A stretch of DNA of 8,501 nucleotides, taken from Clostridia bacterium (GTDB taxonomy: Bacteria; Bacillota_A; Clostridia; UMGS1810). Shown here piece by piece: positions 1 through 6,638 of the stretch. A program made the position numbers and the translations under genes. The stretch lies in assembly GCA_017437345.1 (NCBI GenBank), contig JAFSBJ010000148.1, forward strand, positions 1 to 8,501, written 5' to 3'. The first letter of the stretch is position 1; each line of letters starts with the position of its first letter. The notes beneath the pieces were generated by a model. It saw nothing but the letters and a program-made list of their open reading frames with translations, did no database searches and was not told where the DNA came from.

Positions 1-17
1 CGTTCATATTAAGTTAT

Positions 18-281
18 AAGTAATAGGTAATAGCGAATATGTTTGGTCAGATTATCCGAACCGGTTTTTGAATTGTGAGATAAATTATTGTTTACCGAAC
101 TGTTTAGGTTAATGGATTTGTAGGGGTCGGCCTCTCGGACGACCCGTTTAAGATTGCTAAAATCAGGCGGGATGTCGAGGACGCCATCCCCTACAATTTC
201 ATATTACAATCTAACTGTTAAACAATAATCTGTAATAGTTTGACCAGATGTACTTATTCACCTTTCCTTATTACCTATTAC
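18..281. repeat. Nested palindromic MITE-like element
   Basis: This gene-free stretch is a set of nested inverted repeats. The outer arms are GTAATAGGTAATA (20-32) and TATTACCTATTAC (269-281), a perfect 13 bp. Inside them come TGGTCA (44-49) with TGACCA (241-246), then ATTATTGTTTA (84-94) with TAAACAATAAT (219-229), then TTGTAGGGG (118-126) with CCCCTACAA (188-196). The centre has two GC-rich hairpins, GGGTCG/CGACCC and GGGATG/CATCCC. No coding frame is convincing. Palindromic intergenic elements with GTAGGGG...CCCCTAC cores are, to my knowledge, common in Clostridia. It starts 20 bp beyond the stop of the capsid gene. I see no clear target-site duplication. Confidence 0.7.
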
Positions 282-300
282 CTGATTTTTTTACATTTCA

Positions 301-1269
301 TTAGTTTTCGCCGCTTTCAAAAGATGAAGCACTTTCAATTCTTATCATATAGTTTTCCACAAGTCTTTCAGCGGTTTTGGTGCCTTTCCAGCCAGCTGTT
401 GCTCTCTGGTTTAAGGGATCGGCTGTTCCGCCGGAGCCAAGCTGTTTTACTATATGCACAAGGCCTCCGCCTGTAACCTCAGTTACGCCATAAGCATTTG
501 CACCGAGAACAAGAGTGGAATAAATATCTCTGCCGCCATTTCCGCCGCCTGCAAAGATTTTAGCCTCTGTGGTTTCAACGAATCTTACCCCTGCGATTTT
601 TCCTATTTCGCCTTCAAAGATTTCATTTGTTGCGCTGTATTTGTGAACATCAACCCACTCATCATCGCGCATAAGGTCGTAGGCAACATCGGGATGAATA
701 ATTGCCACATAGCTTCCGTCAATTTTGGGAGCGTTCTGAGTTTTTAAAAATCTTGCGGCTTTGTAGATGTCGTCCACAGTAAGCTTGCATCCTTCGTCAA
801 GAGCTTCTCTTGCTTCCTTGCCTCCGGCATACATAACGCTTGTTCCGCCATTTAATATTTCTCTTGTAACAGTATCAAGAGTTGAACCTGCCTGAGAGCC
901 TAAAAGCTTTGTTGTTTCAAGAAGTGTGTTGTCGATTGCTGTGAGCATCAGAACATCCGACATTGTAACATAATAGCCATACTGCTCAACTGTAGATGTC
1001 ACATTTGTTACAGAAAGAGAGCCGCCATCAGGGGTAACTCCTTCAGAAAGAGGCCTTGTTGCTTTTGAAAATGGCAGGAATTTTCTGAATTCAATCTGCT
1101 TACCACCATTCTGGGGAATGGCATGCTTCTGACCAAACTGGTCGTGAACAAGGTTTGGCGCGGCATTATCAATAAGATAATCGCTATAATAGGTTTTCAT
1201 TTCTGCAGAAAGACCTTCTGCGGTTGTGGTCTGTGGGTTTAAATCAAAAAGTTTTAAGTTTAAAGTCAT
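301..1269 (-). CDS. N4-gp56 family phage major capsid protein
   Basis: This encodes a 322-residue protein recognised as an N4-gp56-type major capsid protein, the shell subunit of a tailed-phage head. Typical features are an N-terminal leader (about 1-20, containing LNLKLFD), an early aromatic patch (MKTYYSDYL, 24-32), the ATRPLSEGVTPDGG segment (70-83), a conserved block around YGYYVTMSDVLMLTAID (97-113) and TREILNGGTSVMYAGG (135-150). Family members are usually somewhat over 300 residues, so it looks full length. The ATG is preceded by AGGAAAGGAG (1275-1284 on the opposite strand) at good spacing. It follows the scaffold-like gene by 30 bp, the usual order in phage head operons. No head-tail connector gene follows: the reading frame ends 20 bp before a palindromic repeat. 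The frame is intact; expression and assembly are unknown. Confidence 0.9.
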   Translation of the reverse strand: MTLNLKLFDLNPQTTTAEGLSAEMKTYYSDYLIDNAAPNLVHDQFGQKHAIPQNGGKQIEFRKFLPFSKATRPLSEGVTPDGGSLSVTNVTSTVEQYGYYVTMSDVLMLTAIDNTLLETTKLLGSQAGSTLDTVTREILNGGTSVMYAGGKEAREALDEGCKLTVDDIYKAARFLKTQNAPKIDGSYVAIIHPDVAYDLMRDDEWVDVHKYSATNEIFEGEIGKIAGVRFVETTEAKIFAGGGNGGRDIYSTLVLGANAYGVTEVTGGGLVHIVKQLGSGGTADPLNQRATAGWKGTKTAERLVENYMIRIESASSFESGEN

Positions 1270-1299
1270 AATTTCTCCTTTCCTGAATGCCTTTGCATC

Positions 1300-2148
1300 C
1301 TAAAAGCTGATTTCCTCGCCTCTCATAACTCTTTTTGCGATTTCAGCTCTTTCTTTGGGAGTGAGCTTCGACACATCTGTTTTGATAATGGCAGTGCTTC
1401 TGCCCGAAAGCCCGTTTTCGTTGGGCCTTGAACCTCTTGACCTTATAGAGTCGGTAATTTTAACGCTTGCCTCTTTAGCCGCCTTTTTTGTTAGCTCCTC
1501 CACAATGGCTTCGTGGTGAGTTGCATAATAGGCGCTTTTAAGATCGACTCCTGCCTTTAAAAGCATTGCAAAGCGTGGATTTTGTGATTCGGTTTCAAGA
1601 TCAAAATCGGGATATTTTTCTGTTATATCCTTTGCATCCTTTATCCAGCTATCAACAGTTTCGCGGATTTTTCTTTCTTCCAGTCCGCTTTCTATCTGCC
1701 TTTTCATGCTTTCGTTTTCAAACTCAAGAGTTTTTAATCTTTGTAGCATATCGGGCTCAATCCCTTGCTTTTGTGCTTCCTCTTTAAGAAAGCTGTTGTC
1801 GTTTTTAATCGCCTCAGCAATTGTTTCATAGCTGTCTTCATTTATGCCATATTTGATTTTCAGCATACTTATTATCTCGTCGCTTTTGGAGATGCGTTCT
1901 TTGAGGGAAGAGCTCTCTTTAAATCTTCTTTTTAAATTATCTTTCATTCTCTGCTCAAATTGCTCGCGGTATTCTCCTTTGATAAGATTTTCAAATTCGG
2001 CATCTTTTGTGTCAGCCATGATGGGCTTAGCATTATCTGCTGTGTTTTGCGGCTGAGCGTCGGCCGCGGATAAGTTTTTTGCAGCTTCGCCCTGAGATGG
2101 GGCGCCTTCTGCGTCAAACAAATTCAGCTCTAATTTTAAGTTTTCCAT
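1300..2148 (-). CDS. Phage capsid scaffolding-like protein
   Basis: This 282-residue, highly charged protein most likely acts as an internal scaffold during procapsid assembly. No catalytic motif is visible. Residues 1-45 are low-complexity and Ala/Asn/Gln-rich. About 50-165 is a long predicted helical and coiled-coil stretch (RRFKESSSLKERISKSDEI, then KTLEFENESMKRQIESGLEERK). Around 165-205 is a conserved-looking WIKDAKDITEKYPDFDLE segment, and the C-terminus (about 235-282) is basic with SRGSRPNENG and LTPKERAEIAKRVMRG, a pattern seen in scaffold proteins upstream of N4-gp56 capsids in Firmicute phages. The ATG is preceded by AAGGAAGG. It ends 30 bp before the capsid gene and is presumably cotranscribed with it. 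No promoter was recognised upstream, where a palindromic repeat begins about 70 bp away. The N-terminus (LELNLFD) resembles that of the capsid protein. Confidence 0.75.
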   Translation of the reverse strand: MENLKLELNLFDAEGAPSQGEAAKNLSAADAQPQNTADNAKPIMADTKDAEFENLIKGEYREQFEQRMKDNLKRRFKESSSLKERISKSDEIISMLKIKYGINEDSYETIAEAIKNDNSFLKEEAQKQGIEPDMLQRLKTLEFENESMKRQIESGLEERKIRETVDSWIKDAKDITEKYPDFDLETESQNPRFAMLLKAGVDLKSAYYATHHEAIVEELTKKAAKEASVKITDSIRSRGSRPNENGLSGRSTAIIKTDVSKLTPKERAEIAKRVMRGEEISF

Positions 2149-2220
2149 TTTTTCCTTCCTTTCGTCTTTCCGAAGTGTCTCTCCGGTCTTTGCCGGGTGT
2201 CAGCGATGAGAGCCATTGAA

Positions 2221-2475
2221 GTATTATTCGAACTCCGGTTTTAAAAGTGAAAAGAAACCCCATATTGCGTCAAAATGCTCGTTAATACAGCAAGTATTAA
2301 CTGTGCTTTTTCCTTGTCTGAGCTTCCTTTTCATCTTTTAAAACTCATTATGACCTAAAACATAAGAGTTTTTGGATGATTTTTAGTGCGAAGAGTTAGA
2401 TGGGCTGACGCCCTTCGAACCCGACAAGCCAAAAAGTGCAGAAAACTCTATGTTTTAGGCGGGTTCGGATAGTAC
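2221..2475. repeat. Structured palindromic repeat, copy A
   Basis: The ends are GTATTATTCGAACTC (2221-2235) and GGGTTCGGATAGTAC (2461-2475), which are inverted copies at 12 of 15 positions. Block 1 (2269-2319) matches copy B at 45 of 51 positions and contains the hairpin TTAATAC-agcaa-GTATTAA (2282-2300). Block 2, GATGGGCTGACGCCCTTC (2399-2416), is identical in copy B. Around block 2 a long inverted repeat pairs CCTAAAACATAAGAGTTTT (2354-2372) with AAAACTCTATGTTTTAGG (2442-2459), with one bulged base. The layout suggests a non-coding mobile or structured-RNA element. The family is not recognised. Confidence 0.7.
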
Positions 2476-2483
2476 TCCAATGG

Positions 2484-2761
2484 CTAGCCGCCGGAGATTC
2501 GAACTAAGTGCGGTTTTTGCGGCAAATTCTTCGCAATACTTCGTCAAAATGCTCGGCAATACACCGCGTATTACCTGTGCTTTTTCCTTGTCTTGCTTTG
2601 AATTTATTGCAAAAACTTCTTCGAACTCTCCATTCGCGAAAAATTGCAGATTTTTGGTGCGGAAAGCGCAGATGGGCTGACGCCCTTCAAGCTTGACAAT
2701 CAAAAAGGATGCGGTTTTTCACGAATGCAGAGCGTGCTGAGTTCGAGTCTCCGGTGGCTAG
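2484..2761. repeat. Structured palindromic repeat, copy B
   Basis: The terminal inverted repeats are 22 bp (2484-2505 and 2740-2761) with 20 positions matching, and contain GATTCGAACT and AGTTCGAGTC, which resemble tRNA T-loops. It shares block 1 (2543-2593) and block 2 (2671-2688) with copy A at nearly the same spacing: block starts are 128 bp apart here and 130 bp in A. Around block 2, CATTCGCGAAAAATTGC (2631-2647) pairs with GCGGTTTTTCACGAATG (2711-2727) at 14 of 17 positions. These arms do not resemble those of copy A. An 82-codon minus-strand frame crosses the element, but the differences from copy A do not look protein-conserving. Function unknown. Confidence 0.7.
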
Positions 2762-2816
2762 AGCATTGTGCGGGATTGGGTATTGCGGGAATAAGAATAT
2801 TCAGGCTCTTAAAGCA

Positions 2817-2919
2817 AGTGAAGAGAGAAAAGTGAAGAGTGAAGAGAAATTGTGGAAATCTGCTATGGCGGATTTCATCCATTTCTATTATCTATTCTCT
2901 CTTATCTTTTATCTTTTTT
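2817..2919. repeat. Polypurine/hairpin/polypyrimidine repeat, copy 1
   Basis: A purine-rich arm (2817-2850) leads into a perfect 9-bp hairpin with one G-T wobble, GAAATCTGC-tatg-GCGGATTTC (2855-2876), followed by a pyrimidine-rich arm (2878-2919). Bases 2879-2914 match 5158-5193 at 32 of 36 positions in the same orientation. The four differences are two AT-to-CA exchanges. The polypurine and polypyrimidine arms are partly complementary, so the element could fold into a long imperfect hairpin. It is probably a dispersed non-autonomous repeat; I see no terminal duplication. Confidence 0.65.
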
Positions 2920-3026
2920 CCTTGCTGTGTTTGAGCGAAAATATTTTCTATTCCCTTTCCTCATTGCAATTATAATTATAAACCATTTTAAAAAACTTTT
3001 CCGGAGCATTTTTGAAAAAAATGAAA

Positions 3027-3063
3027 CCCCTTCAAAGCCTTGTGTATCAAGGCCTCAAAGGGG
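3027..3063 (-). terminator. Terminator of the lipoprotein gene
   Basis: On the minus strand a two-part stem (CCCCTT/AAGGGG outside, GCCTTG/CAAGGC inside, separated by a 4x4 internal loop) is followed by TTTCATTTTTTT, as expected of an intrinsic terminator. It lies about 55 bp after the lipoprotein stop. The near-perfect palindrome around TGTAT could alternatively be a recombinase site, but the T-run favours a terminator. Confidence 0.6.
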
Positions 3064-3118
3064 CTCACAGAATAAAAAATTGACGAAATGGGGTAAAATT
3101 TTTTGAAAAATTTTAAAA

Positions 3119-3508
3119 TTAATCTCTCGGTGCTTCCAAAATAATCTGAATCTTGTCAAGAAGCTCTTTTTCTTTTTCGCTTCCTGTGCCTTTAACCTTT
3201 TCATATTCGGCAATAAGCCTATTTAGGCTTTCTCCGCTAAGTTCTACCTCTTGTCCTGATTCTGTTTTGGCGTGGGGAACTCCGCCTTTTTCATATACCT
3301 TTGCCTCAGAATATTTTGCGCCATCTTCGGGAGCTGAGGTGTTCTGATGGGTGCTTTCTTCTTTTTTCTCTGTTTTAATTTCTTCCTGTGAATTAGAAGG
3401 CGGAATGTTATTATCTTCCTCGGCTTTATCAGATGAGCAGGCTGCAAAGGATAAAATAAATAAAGTAAGAGCTGCAACAGATATTAGTTTTAAAATTAAT
3501 GATTTCAT
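3119..3508 (-). CDS. Small hypothetical lipoprotein
   Basis: This 129-residue protein has a lipoprotein signal peptide: positive start MKSLILK, hydrophobic core (about 5-20), then FAAC with the lipidated cysteine at position 24. Phenylalanine at -3 is less usual than Leu/Val/Ile. Residues 25-65 form a hydrophilic linker rich in Glu, Lys, Ser and Asn, which probably spans part of the wall. The rest (about 66-129) is a small charged domain with GGVPHAKTESGQEVELSGESL and a helix ending KIQIILEAPRD; I do not recognise a family or function. The ATG is preceded by GGAGA (3517-3521 on the opposite strand) at 8 bp spacing and by a perfect promoter. It is divergent from the MATE gene, so the two share a control region, but nothing proves that they work together. 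Confidence 0.8.
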   Translation of the reverse strand: MKSLILKLISVAALTLFILSFAACSSDKAEEDNNIPPSNSQEEIKTEKKEESTHQNTSAPEDGAKYSEAKVYEKGGVPHAKTESGQEVELSGESLNRLIAEYEKVKGTGSEKEKELLDKIQIILEAPRD

Positions 3509-3539
3509 AGTTTTATTCTCCGTTCATTAGTATACACCA

Positions 3540-3568
3540 ATTATAAAACAAACAAAATAATATGTCAA
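3540..3568 (-). promoter_or_regulatory. Consensus promoter of the lipoprotein gene
   Basis: On the minus strand TTGACA (3563-3568) and TATAAT (3540-3545) are both perfect matches to the vegetative sigma-factor consensus, with the ideal 17-bp spacer. Transcription would start about 25 bp before the lipoprotein ATG, so the leader is short. No operator-like inverted repeat is obvious around it, which suggests strong and possibly constitutive expression. Confidence 0.85.
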
Positions 3569-3633
3569 ATCAAATAAAAAATGTGGAAAAATAAAGAAAA
3601 AATAGTTTTATGGTGGCATTTATTAGCCGAGAG

Positions 3634-3642
3634 TGATATAAT
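3634..3642 (+). promoter_or_regulatory. Extended -10 promoter of the MATE gene
   Basis: TGATATAAT is an extended -10 element (TGn before a perfect TATAAT). The -35 region at 17 bp is poor (TGGCAT, 3614-3619), which is acceptable for extended -10 promoters. The start site would lie roughly 25 bp before the MATE GTG. It diverges from the lipoprotein promoter, whose -35 lies about 65 bp away. Confidence 0.6.
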
Positions 3643-3675
3643 TAGCATAATAAAATGTAACGGAAGTGATTTAGA

Positions 3676-5061
3676 GTGAGTGTTTCAGGCAAAGCAGTAA
3701 AGGGGAAACCCGTTCTAGATGTAACTCAGGGGCCGATTCTTGTTAAAATGATAAAATTTGCAATACCTATTTTTCTTGCGGGGGTATTGCAGCAAGCATT
3801 TACCACAGCGGATTCTGTGGTTATAGGAAGGTTTTCAGGCTCCTTTGCTCTGGCAGGTATCAGCGCCACCAGTAGTCTTATAAATCTTCTTGTAAATTTT
3901 TTCATGGGGCTTTCAACAGGCGCTATGATAGCAATTTCTCAGCATACGGGTGCAGGGGATAGTGAGGGAGTTAAAAATCATGCTCATAATGCTATTGCCA
4001 CCTCTCTTATCTGCGGACTTATAGTTGCAGTTTTAGGCAATCTTATCTGCAGACCTGTGTTGGAGTTTTTAGATACTCCCAAAGAAATTATAGGCTACAG
4101 CGAAAAATATCTGAGGATATATTTTGCCGGTGTTCCCGCTATTCTTCTTTATAACTACGGCAGCGCCATAATGCGAACAATGGGCGACACCAAAAGACCG
4201 ATTCTTTATCTTGCTGTGGGCGGAGTGGCAAATGTAATTTTAAATCTTTTCTTTGTTATTATTCTTGGAATGGATGTTGACGGTGTTGCAATTGCAACAG
4301 TTGTTTCAAACCTTATATCCGCCATTTTTGTTATGAACAATCTTTGCCACAGCACTCATCTTTGCAGAATAAATCTTAAGGAAATAAGAATCAGAAAAAA
4401 AGAATTCAGAAGAATTATGACTCTTGGGCTTCCCTCAGGGGTGCAAAGCGCAATGTTTTCAATTTCAAATCTGGTTATGCAGTCTTCAATCAACAGCTTC
4501 GGTCCGGAATTTGTGGCAGGAAGCGCGGCGGCGGCAAATATCGACCATTATAACGACTTTTTGGGAACTGCCTTTGTTAACGCTGCAGTAACCTTCAGCG
4601 GCCAGAATTTCGGCGCAGGCAACTATAAAAGAATTAAGAAAATTTTTATAGAGAGTATTCTTTGTGTGTGCAGTATTTCTGTTGTGGTGTCTGCCTTTAT
4701 AATTATATTCCGCGAAAATCTTGCAAGAATTTTTATAACCGACAGCGAATATGCCATAGAAATTGCAGGCTTCAGAAATATCTATGTTGGCGGAACATAT
4801 GCCCTTTGCGCTCTTATGGGTGTTTCCAGTGCAAATATCAGAGCTTTGGGAAAATCGGTTAGCTCAATGATGGTAACAGTTATTGTGGTATGCTTTGGAA
4901 GAATTCTATGGATATATACCGTCTTTGCCCATAACCCCACTGTACATACTCTCTATCAGGTTTATCCCGTGAGCTGGATTGTGGCAAGCGTTATAAATAT
5001 TATATTGTTTATTTATTATTATCATCAGATGAAAACAGGCAAAATGAAAATGGGAATATGA
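3676..5061 (+). CDS. MATE-family multidrug/toxin efflux transporter
   Basis: This 461-residue polytopic membrane protein matches the MATE family, which exports drugs, toxins or metabolites in exchange for Na+ or H+. The pattern is a twelve-helix protein with two homologous halves: the first begins at GPILVKMIKFAIPIFLAGVL (19-38), with the conserved AD-x-VVIGRF-G segment (45-55, Asp46 in helix 1) and GLSTGAMIAISQHTGAGD (78-95); the second begins near FRRIMTLGLPSGVQSAMFS (244-262). Length is normal for the family. The start is GTG, preceded by GGAAG (3662-3666); nearby GTGs are out of frame. The substrate cannot be predicted. It lies on the opposite strand to the phage genes on either side, is divergent from the lipoprotein gene and convergent with the large terminase, and is probably a host gene. 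Most of its length looks free of disruptions. Confidence 0.93.
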   Translation: MSVSGKAVKGKPVLDVTQGPILVKMIKFAIPIFLAGVLQQAFTTADSVVIGRFSGSFALAGISATSSLINLLVNFFMGLSTGAMIAISQHTGAGDSEGVKNHAHNAIATSLICGLIVAVLGNLICRPVLEFLDTPKEIIGYSEKYLRIYFAGVPAILLYNYGSAIMRTMGDTKRPILYLAVGGVANVILNLFFVIILGMDVDGVAIATVVSNLISAIFVMNNLCHSTHLCRINLKEIRIRKKEFRRIMTLGLPSGVQSAMFSISNLVMQSSINSFGPEFVAGSAAAANIDHYNDFLGTAFVNAAVTFSGQNFGAGNYKRIKKIFIESILCVCSISVVVSAFIIIFRENLARIFITDSEYAIEIAGFRNIYVGGTYALCALMGVSSANIRALGKSVSSMMVTVIVVCFGRILWIYTVFAHNPTVHTLYQVYPVSWIVASVINIILFIYYYHQMKTGKMKMGI

Positions 5062-5088
5062 ATTATTGTTTATCGCTCGATGCGAAAA

Positions 5089-5200
5089 AATAATAGTGAA
5101 GAGATAAGAGAGAAAAGAGAAAAGAAAAAGAACAAAGCCGCAAAAGGCGGCTTTGAACCATTTCTATTCACTATTCTCTCTTCACTTTTATCTATTATTA
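5089..5200. repeat. Polypurine/hairpin/polypyrimidine repeat, copy 2
   Basis: This is the second copy of the element at 2817-2919, in the same orientation. It has a purine-rich arm, including an unbroken 27-base purine run (5106-5132) that contains the mirror repeat AGAAAAGAGAAAAGA, then a GC hairpin (5133-5155), then a pyrimidine-rich arm; 5158-5193 matches copy 1 at 32 of 36 positions. The hairpin core differs in sequence from copy 1. It fills the space between the convergent MATE and large-terminase genes and ends next to the terminase stop codon. Confidence 0.65.
5133..5155. terminator. Convergent terminator hairpin between MATE and terL
   Basis: CAAAGCCGC and GCGGCTTTG form a perfect 9-bp stem with a 5-base loop. 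On the minus strand it is followed by a T-rich run (TTCTTTTTCTTTTC), so it fits best as the terminator of the large-terminase transcript. In the plus direction the following sequence is less T-rich, but it may also stop the MATE transcript. Confidence 0.6.
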
Positions 5201-5201
5201 T

Positions 5202-6638
5202 TTACACACTATAAAAATTATATTTCCCAAGCTTTTCTTCTCCAAAATCAAGTGGGTTTTCTTCCTGATTGGCGTTTCGCAAAGCATTCTGTCTGGGAGT
5301 TATTGGATTTGCCATCAGAACATATCTCACACAGTCATAGATATGGTCTTCGGATTTTGTGTTGATGTCTTCAACATTTGATTCGTCATACATAAGATTT
5401 GGAACTGTCCGGATAAAATGGCGGCAGGTGTTAAAAACATACATCATCGGTATCCCCTCCTTATCGAAGGCAAAGCGATAATGAAACTGCATCTTTCCCG
5501 GAAGCCGCTGATTATCGCCAAAATCAAAAAACACTCCCTCCTTTGCCATCATATCGGCAATGGATTCTCCTGTTTCGCTCTTTTGGATTGCAGGGTCGGC
5601 AATGCCCCTTATTTTCCTGCCCTTAAGATTTGGATGGGTTCTTTCAAGCTCTCTTATCTTCCGGGCAATTTCAGAAGGGGTGTCTTTAATTCCTGTGTCG
5701 GGGGTTTCGGTGCAGCCATATAACTCTGCCACCACATAAACCCTTCCGTCATGGTCGGCTGCCAGCCATTCCACAGCATATGGCTTTGAATAACCAAAGT
5801 CAAATCCTCGAAACACCCTCCAGCTTTTTGGAATTTCAAAAGGTGATATAACATGGGTAAAAAGCCTTGTGTCGTAGGCTGAGGGGTCGTTTTTCCATTC
5901 TGTGAAAACCTGACCTGTGAAGCTATCCCAGTCGCCATATAAAAGAGCTCTCTTTTCCTTTTCGGGAAGCATAGAAAGATTTGCTATGTAGCCGGGGTCA
6001 TTTTGGAGCAGCTTTTCATTATCAAAAACCGTTGAAGGCACGAATATCCTGTCTCTTGTAACGGTTTCAAGCTTTCCGTCGGGGGTTGCCACCTGCATTG
6101 AGCTTTTTATGGTGGTAAGAGGGGGAGCGGCTGTTATAAATCTTTCCTTAACCCACCCATGACCGATTCCGCCGGGGTTTGTGGTGGAACGGATATAAAC
6201 TCTTGTGCCGCTGCCGGAGGGTCTGTTTCGTGAAAACATATAGGAATATTCGTCCCAGGAAAAGTGGGTTAATTCGTCAAAAGCAATAAAATCATAGCGC
6301 TTTCCCTGATAGTTTATTCTGTCGCTTGTGTGCTGCATGGCGCCAAAATATATTTTTGCTCCAGAGGAAAAAGTCCACACATGCTTTGTTTCGTTGTATT
6401 TTGCTTTTGGAAATGCTCTTGAATATAGCTCTCTGCTTCTGTCAATAAGCTCCGATAGCTGGGGATAGGTTTTTCTTAAGATTAGGGCTCTGTAGTGGGG
6501 GATGTGAACCTGTCTGAGAGCTTCTGTTAAAAGTGCATCTGATTTGCCGCCCCCTGCGGCGCCACCGTAGAGCGCTTCATATTCCGGGCGGGATTGAAAT
6601 ACAGCCTGCTTTTTCTGCGGTGTCCAGATAATATTCAC
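5202..6638 (-). CDS. terL: Phage terminase large subunit
   Basis: This 478-residue DNA-packaging motor cuts concatemeric phage DNA and pumps it into the prohead through the portal. The ATPase domain has Walker A GGAAGGGKS (25-33), Walker B FIAFDE (117-122, catalytic Glu122) and the coupling motif STTNPGG (151-157). The C-terminal RNase H-like nuclease has its expected acidic residues at Asp280 (RGFDFGYSKP), Asp348 (GIADPA) and the EDHIYDCVRY segment (about 430-439). Length and all key residues are consistent with an active enzyme. Translation starts at GTG, which overlaps the stop of the upstream small gene (GTGA), with AGGGAGGAG just before it, suggesting translational coupling. No portal gene follows: the gene ends at a repeat, then a convergent MATE gene. 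Confidence 0.94.
   Translation of the reverse strand: MNIIWTPQKKQAVFQSRPEYEALYGGAAGGGKSDALLTEALRQVHIPHYRALILRKTYPQLSELIDRSRELYSRAFPKAKYNETKHVWTFSSGAKIYFGAMQHTSDRINYQGKRYDFIAFDELTHFSWDEYSYMFSRNRPSGSGTRVYIRSTTNPGGIGHGWVKERFITAAPPLTTIKSSMQVATPDGKLETVTRDRIFVPSTVFDNEKLLQNDPGYIANLSMLPEKEKRALLYGDWDSFTGQVFTEWKNDPSAYDTRLFTHVISPFEIPKSWRVFRGFDFGYSKPYAVEWLAADHDGRVYVVAELYGCTETPDTGIKDTPSEIARKIRELERTHPNLKGRKIRGIADPAIQKSETGESIADMMAKEGVFFDFGDNQRLPGKMQFHYRFAFDKEGIPMMYVFNTCRHFIRTVPNLMYDESNVEDINTKSEDHIYDCVRYVLMANPITPRQNALRNANQEENPLDFGEEKLGKYNFYSV

Larger units (their letters stand above)
2149..3118. other. 970-bp intergenic region made mostly of repeats
   Basis: I see no credible gene here. In order it holds a 70-bp leader in front of the scaffold-like gene with a small CCGG/CCGG hairpin (about 2187-2200), repeat A (2221-2475), repeat B (2484-2761), an unexplained stretch (2762-2816), a polypurine/hairpin/polypyrimidine repeat (2817-2919), AT-rich sequence with nothing recognised (2920-3020), and the terminator of the lipoprotein gene (3027-3063). 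The small open frames across it lack ribosome binding sites and overlap palindromes. In a phage head operon a portal gene would be expected in this direction from the scaffold; no trace of one was found. Confidence 0.7.

Noticed and set aside
1566..2056. Plus-strand open frames opposite the scaffold-like gene, and similar ones opposite the capsid, terminase and phosphatidyltransferase genes
   Set aside because: They lie antisense to well-supported genes, lack ribosome binding sites and show no recognisable domains.
2455..2703. An 82-codon minus-strand frame across repeat B, with a similar peptide (DKEKAQ...SILT) possible in copy A
   Set aside because: The base differences between the copies fall on all codon positions and change residues, there is no ribosome binding site, and the frame follows the palindromes. 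It is better explained as part of the repeat.
2740..2761. A tRNA gene, suggested by GTTCGAGTC followed by an acceptor-like end
   Set aside because: Only a T-arm-like piece is present. No anticodon or D arm precedes it and the T-stem has a mismatch.
3080..3100. A promoter from TTGACG and TAAAAT on the plus strand
   Set aside because: The two hexamers are only 8 bp apart and no gene follows.
5061..5075. Match of 14 in 15 bases with the left repeat (83-97)
   Set aside because: The shared sequence is short and AT-rich, and no other part of the left repeat occurs here, so chance is a good explanation.
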